Part shown: positions 45,076 to 46,764 of the stretch, piece after piece | Layout: every line of letters starts with the position of its first letter | Position numbering within the stretch: the first letter of the stretch is position 1 | Source: Candidatus Cryptobacteroides faecigallinarum | GTDB taxonomy: Bacteria > Bacteroidota > Bacteroidia > Bacteroidales > UBA932 | Direction: 5' to 3' | DNA: 46,764 nucleotides | NCBI GenBank assembly: GCA_017695015.1 | Contig: JADIMD010000124.1 | Span: 1 to 46,764, forward strand | The notes under the pieces: model-generated | Database searches by the model: none | What the model was told of the DNA's origin: nothing | Seen by the model: only the letters and a program-made list of their open reading frames with translations | Made by a program: the position numbers and the translations under genes

Positions 45076-45115
45076 AACTGGACAATACCTTTGATTTTTG
45101 CGGTATTGTCCAGTT
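45076..45115. terminator. Bidirectional terminator between S46 and FISUMP genes
   Basis: AACTGGACAATACC (45076-45089) pairs perfectly over 14 bp with GGTATTGTCCAGTT (45102-45115). Poly-A on the left and TTGCTTTTC on the right serve both strands. Confidence 0.92.
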
Positions 45116-45163
45116 TTGCTTTTCTCAATTGACTTTATATCAATTTTTTCTTACAGCAAATTG

Positions 45164-46764
45164 TCAGTCGGCATCCTTGACACAGCGGACAGGGGTGGCA
45201 GTCCCGAGAGTGGCATACGCCACATTGACCCTTCCTTCAGGATATGCATTGGTAAAAGTGGTCATCATCGAGAACAACTGGAGAGTCCCGACCGACGACA
45301 CATATCCGGTAGAACTCATTATATAGTTCAGGGCCGGCAGCCCAAGGCTGTCCGTCAATGTAGTGTTCCCGGAATAAAGCTGGGTCAGGGAATATTTGTA
45401 GATACGGGCATCGGAACTTCCGGAGAGCTGGCGGCAGCCTGCAAGCTGATAATTCCATCCTGCATCATTGAAAAGCGTCCGTTTGCCTCCCTTGTAGCCG
45501 GCATCGTAGAACAAGGCATTCTCATCTGTCTGGTTGCCGGTCTCGGTGCCTGAATCATCCTTGTTGGAAAGTCCGCAAAGAGCAAAATACTCAGCCCTTG
45601 TCGGCACATGCCAGCCCGGAGGGCAGATGCCCTGTGCTCCCTCGAAGCTGTGGATGTTCTCCGATGTAATCTCATCAACCCCGAAAATTGCATAGGCGTC
45701 ATAGAGATAACCCTTTTCTTCAATGGACTCCGCATCTGTAAGTGCCTTGGCGCTGCTTGCGTTTATTGCTGAAGGTGTCCCCCCGTCATTCACCAGTTCA
45801 TATGGATACAGGATGTGGGCTTCAGGGTCGGTCCCGTCTGCAGAAGGGGTGTAGCCGTCAGGAAGATAGCTGAGATTCTTGGCCATCCATACAGAGCCGT
45901 TGGAAAGAGTGACCGTAGGGTAAGTGACTCCGTCATACACGAAATAGCCGTCATATTCCTCGAACTGGACTTCCCCTGACGGAGTCGCAGGTCCGATTTC
46001 TCCTTCATCTGTCCAGTTGGTGATTTCTCCTGACAGATTGACCGAAAGGTTATCCTCCACCACTGTTGCCGACATCGTGTACTGGCCTCCCTGCTTGAGG
46101 TCTACTGATGCAAGATTCTGTGTCAGGGTTTTGCCTGAAGCTGTAGTCACAGTAAGGGTGAACGCCACTGTCTGAGGGATGACGATTGCCCTGTACTGCT
46201 CTCCTGCTGTCACTGCCTGCATGGTGATGTCTTCAGCTGAACCTGACTCGTCAACAGCCACCGTAAGAGATGAAAGGTCGACTGACGCAGATATCTTTGA
46301 CCCTGACAGCTTCACAGAAGTGAGTTCAGACCCGGACTGGTTGTCTATGTCAAGCATAATCTTGGAAAGAAGATGTTTGAATCCGACAGTGACCGCAGCT
46401 GACGAAGGAGTGACATCCGACTTGGTGCCGGCAATCAGATCGGACTCTTCATAGCCTTCCGTCTGGTCTGCCTGTACGGCAAAAGTCTCAGGCATGCCGG
46501 ATGCACTATAAGGATAGTATGCTGTCAGGACAGATGTCTCTGCGCCTTCCGTGTACCATACGAGATCTCCGGCGAATACTCCGTCGCCGAAAGTGAGCAA
46601 TGCGTTTTCTGCATAATACGCATCATTTTTGAAAATGCTCAATCCGATACGGTCTCCGTCCTCGAAATTGACATCTGTGACTTTAGTGATAACCGGAGAA
46701 ATTTTCACTATTTCTCCTCCGAGCGACGGAATGTCTGTCGCTTCTTCTTTCTCGCAGGCAATCA
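45164..46764 (-). CDS. Fimbrillin-like / FISUMP lipoprotein (partial, runs off right edge)
   Basis: The reading frame stays open past the GTG at 46708 to the window end, where IAC|EKEEATD looks like a lipobox, so only the signal peptide is missing. The first 250 residues resemble the fimbrillin/Mfa-like family (FGDGVFAGDLVWYTEGAETSVLTAYYPYSAS, then VGFKHLLSKIMLDIDNQSG). The C-terminal 260 residues are a FISUMP domain (YPTVTLSNGSVWMAKNLSYLPDG, QGICPPGWHVPTRAEYFAL, ending TPVRCVKDAD). Both modules are surface-exposed in Bacteroidota, with likely adhesive or fimbrial-tip roles. It converges on the S46 gene across a shared terminator. Confidence 0.82.
   Translation of the reverse strand, partial: IACEKEEATDIPSLGGEIVKISPVITKVTDVNFEDGDRIGLSIFKNDAYYAENALLTFGDGVFAGDLVWYTEGAETSVLTAYYPYSASGMPETFAVQADQTEGYEESDLIAGTKSDVTPSSAAVTVGFKHLLSKIMLDIDNQSGSELTSVKLSGSKISASVDLSSLTVAVDESGSAEDITMQAVTAGEQYRAIVIPQTVAFTLTVTTASGKTLTQNLASVDLKQGGQYTMSATVVEDNLSVNLSGEITNWTDEGEIGPATPSGEVQFEEYDGYFVYDGVTYPTVTLSNGSVWMAKNLSYLPDGYTPSADGTDPEAHILYPYELVNDGGTPSAINASSAKALTDAESIEEKGYLYDAYAIFGVDEITSENIHSFEGAQGICPPGWHVPTRAEYFALCGLSNKDDSGTETGNQTDENALFYDAGYKGGKRTLFNDAGWNYQLAGCRQLSGSSDARIYKYSLTQLYSGNTTLTDSLGLPALNYIMSSTGYVSSVGTLQLFSMMTTFTNAYPEGRVNVAYATLGTATPVRCVKDAD

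Overview
The window reads as chromosome of a member of the Bacteroidales (phylum Bacteroidota), probably a gut-type lineage. Evidence: a complete SusC/SusD gene pair, DUF4843, PKD-like, BACON, DUF4876, DUF6850 and FISUMP-type surface proteins, two S46 dipeptidyl-peptidases, an EF-G paralogue with an altered GTPase core, and repeated promoters of the Bacteroidetes type (-33 TTTG, about 19 nt, -7 TAnnTTTG). Genus cannot be settled from sequence reading alone. There is no integrase, transposase, phage gene or CRISPR array.

Left part (1-13.5 kb), mostly housekeeping: the first codons of a probable efp gene, then ispH and cmk (leftward operon), a sigma-54-type response regulator without a DNA-binding domain, the EF-G2-like gene, a small HTH-like protein, rnhB, a secreted esterase, an S46 dipeptidyl-peptidase, an Mrp/ApbC Fe-S carrier ATPase, and a leftward operon of an OB-fold-like lipoprotein, a PepSY-type membrane protein and a MATE transporter.

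Middle (13.6-24.7 kb): a six-gene plus-strand operon, SusC, SusD, DUF4843 lipoprotein, PKD-like lipoprotein, a 900-residue Met-zincin protease and a BACON-like lipoprotein. It is closed by a strong hairpin. There is no glycoside hydrolase; the only enzyme is a protease, so peptide rather than glycan capture is the better guess.

Right-centre (24.7-30 kb): a decayed yeiH-type gene, a small beta-barrel protein, bcp, a decayed or fused toxin-antitoxin operon, intergenic repeats, tRNA-Gly(GCC), a cupin, pheS and a small secreted protein.

Right part (30-45 kb): a plus-strand block of seven genes, C69 dipeptidase, TonB-dependent receptor, DUF4876 lipoprotein, DUF6850 beta-barrel, M16 protease, a membrane polyferredoxin with an HMA-like domain, and a second S46 dipeptidyl-peptidase. 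It ends at a perfect 14-bp bidirectional terminator. A leftward fimbrillin/FISUMP lipoprotein runs off the right edge. Overall the window is rich in exported peptidases (S46 twice, C69, M16, Met-zincin) beside outer-membrane importers, suggesting a peptide-using, asaccharolytic-leaning lifestyle. The right-hand block is the best candidate for an undescribed system.
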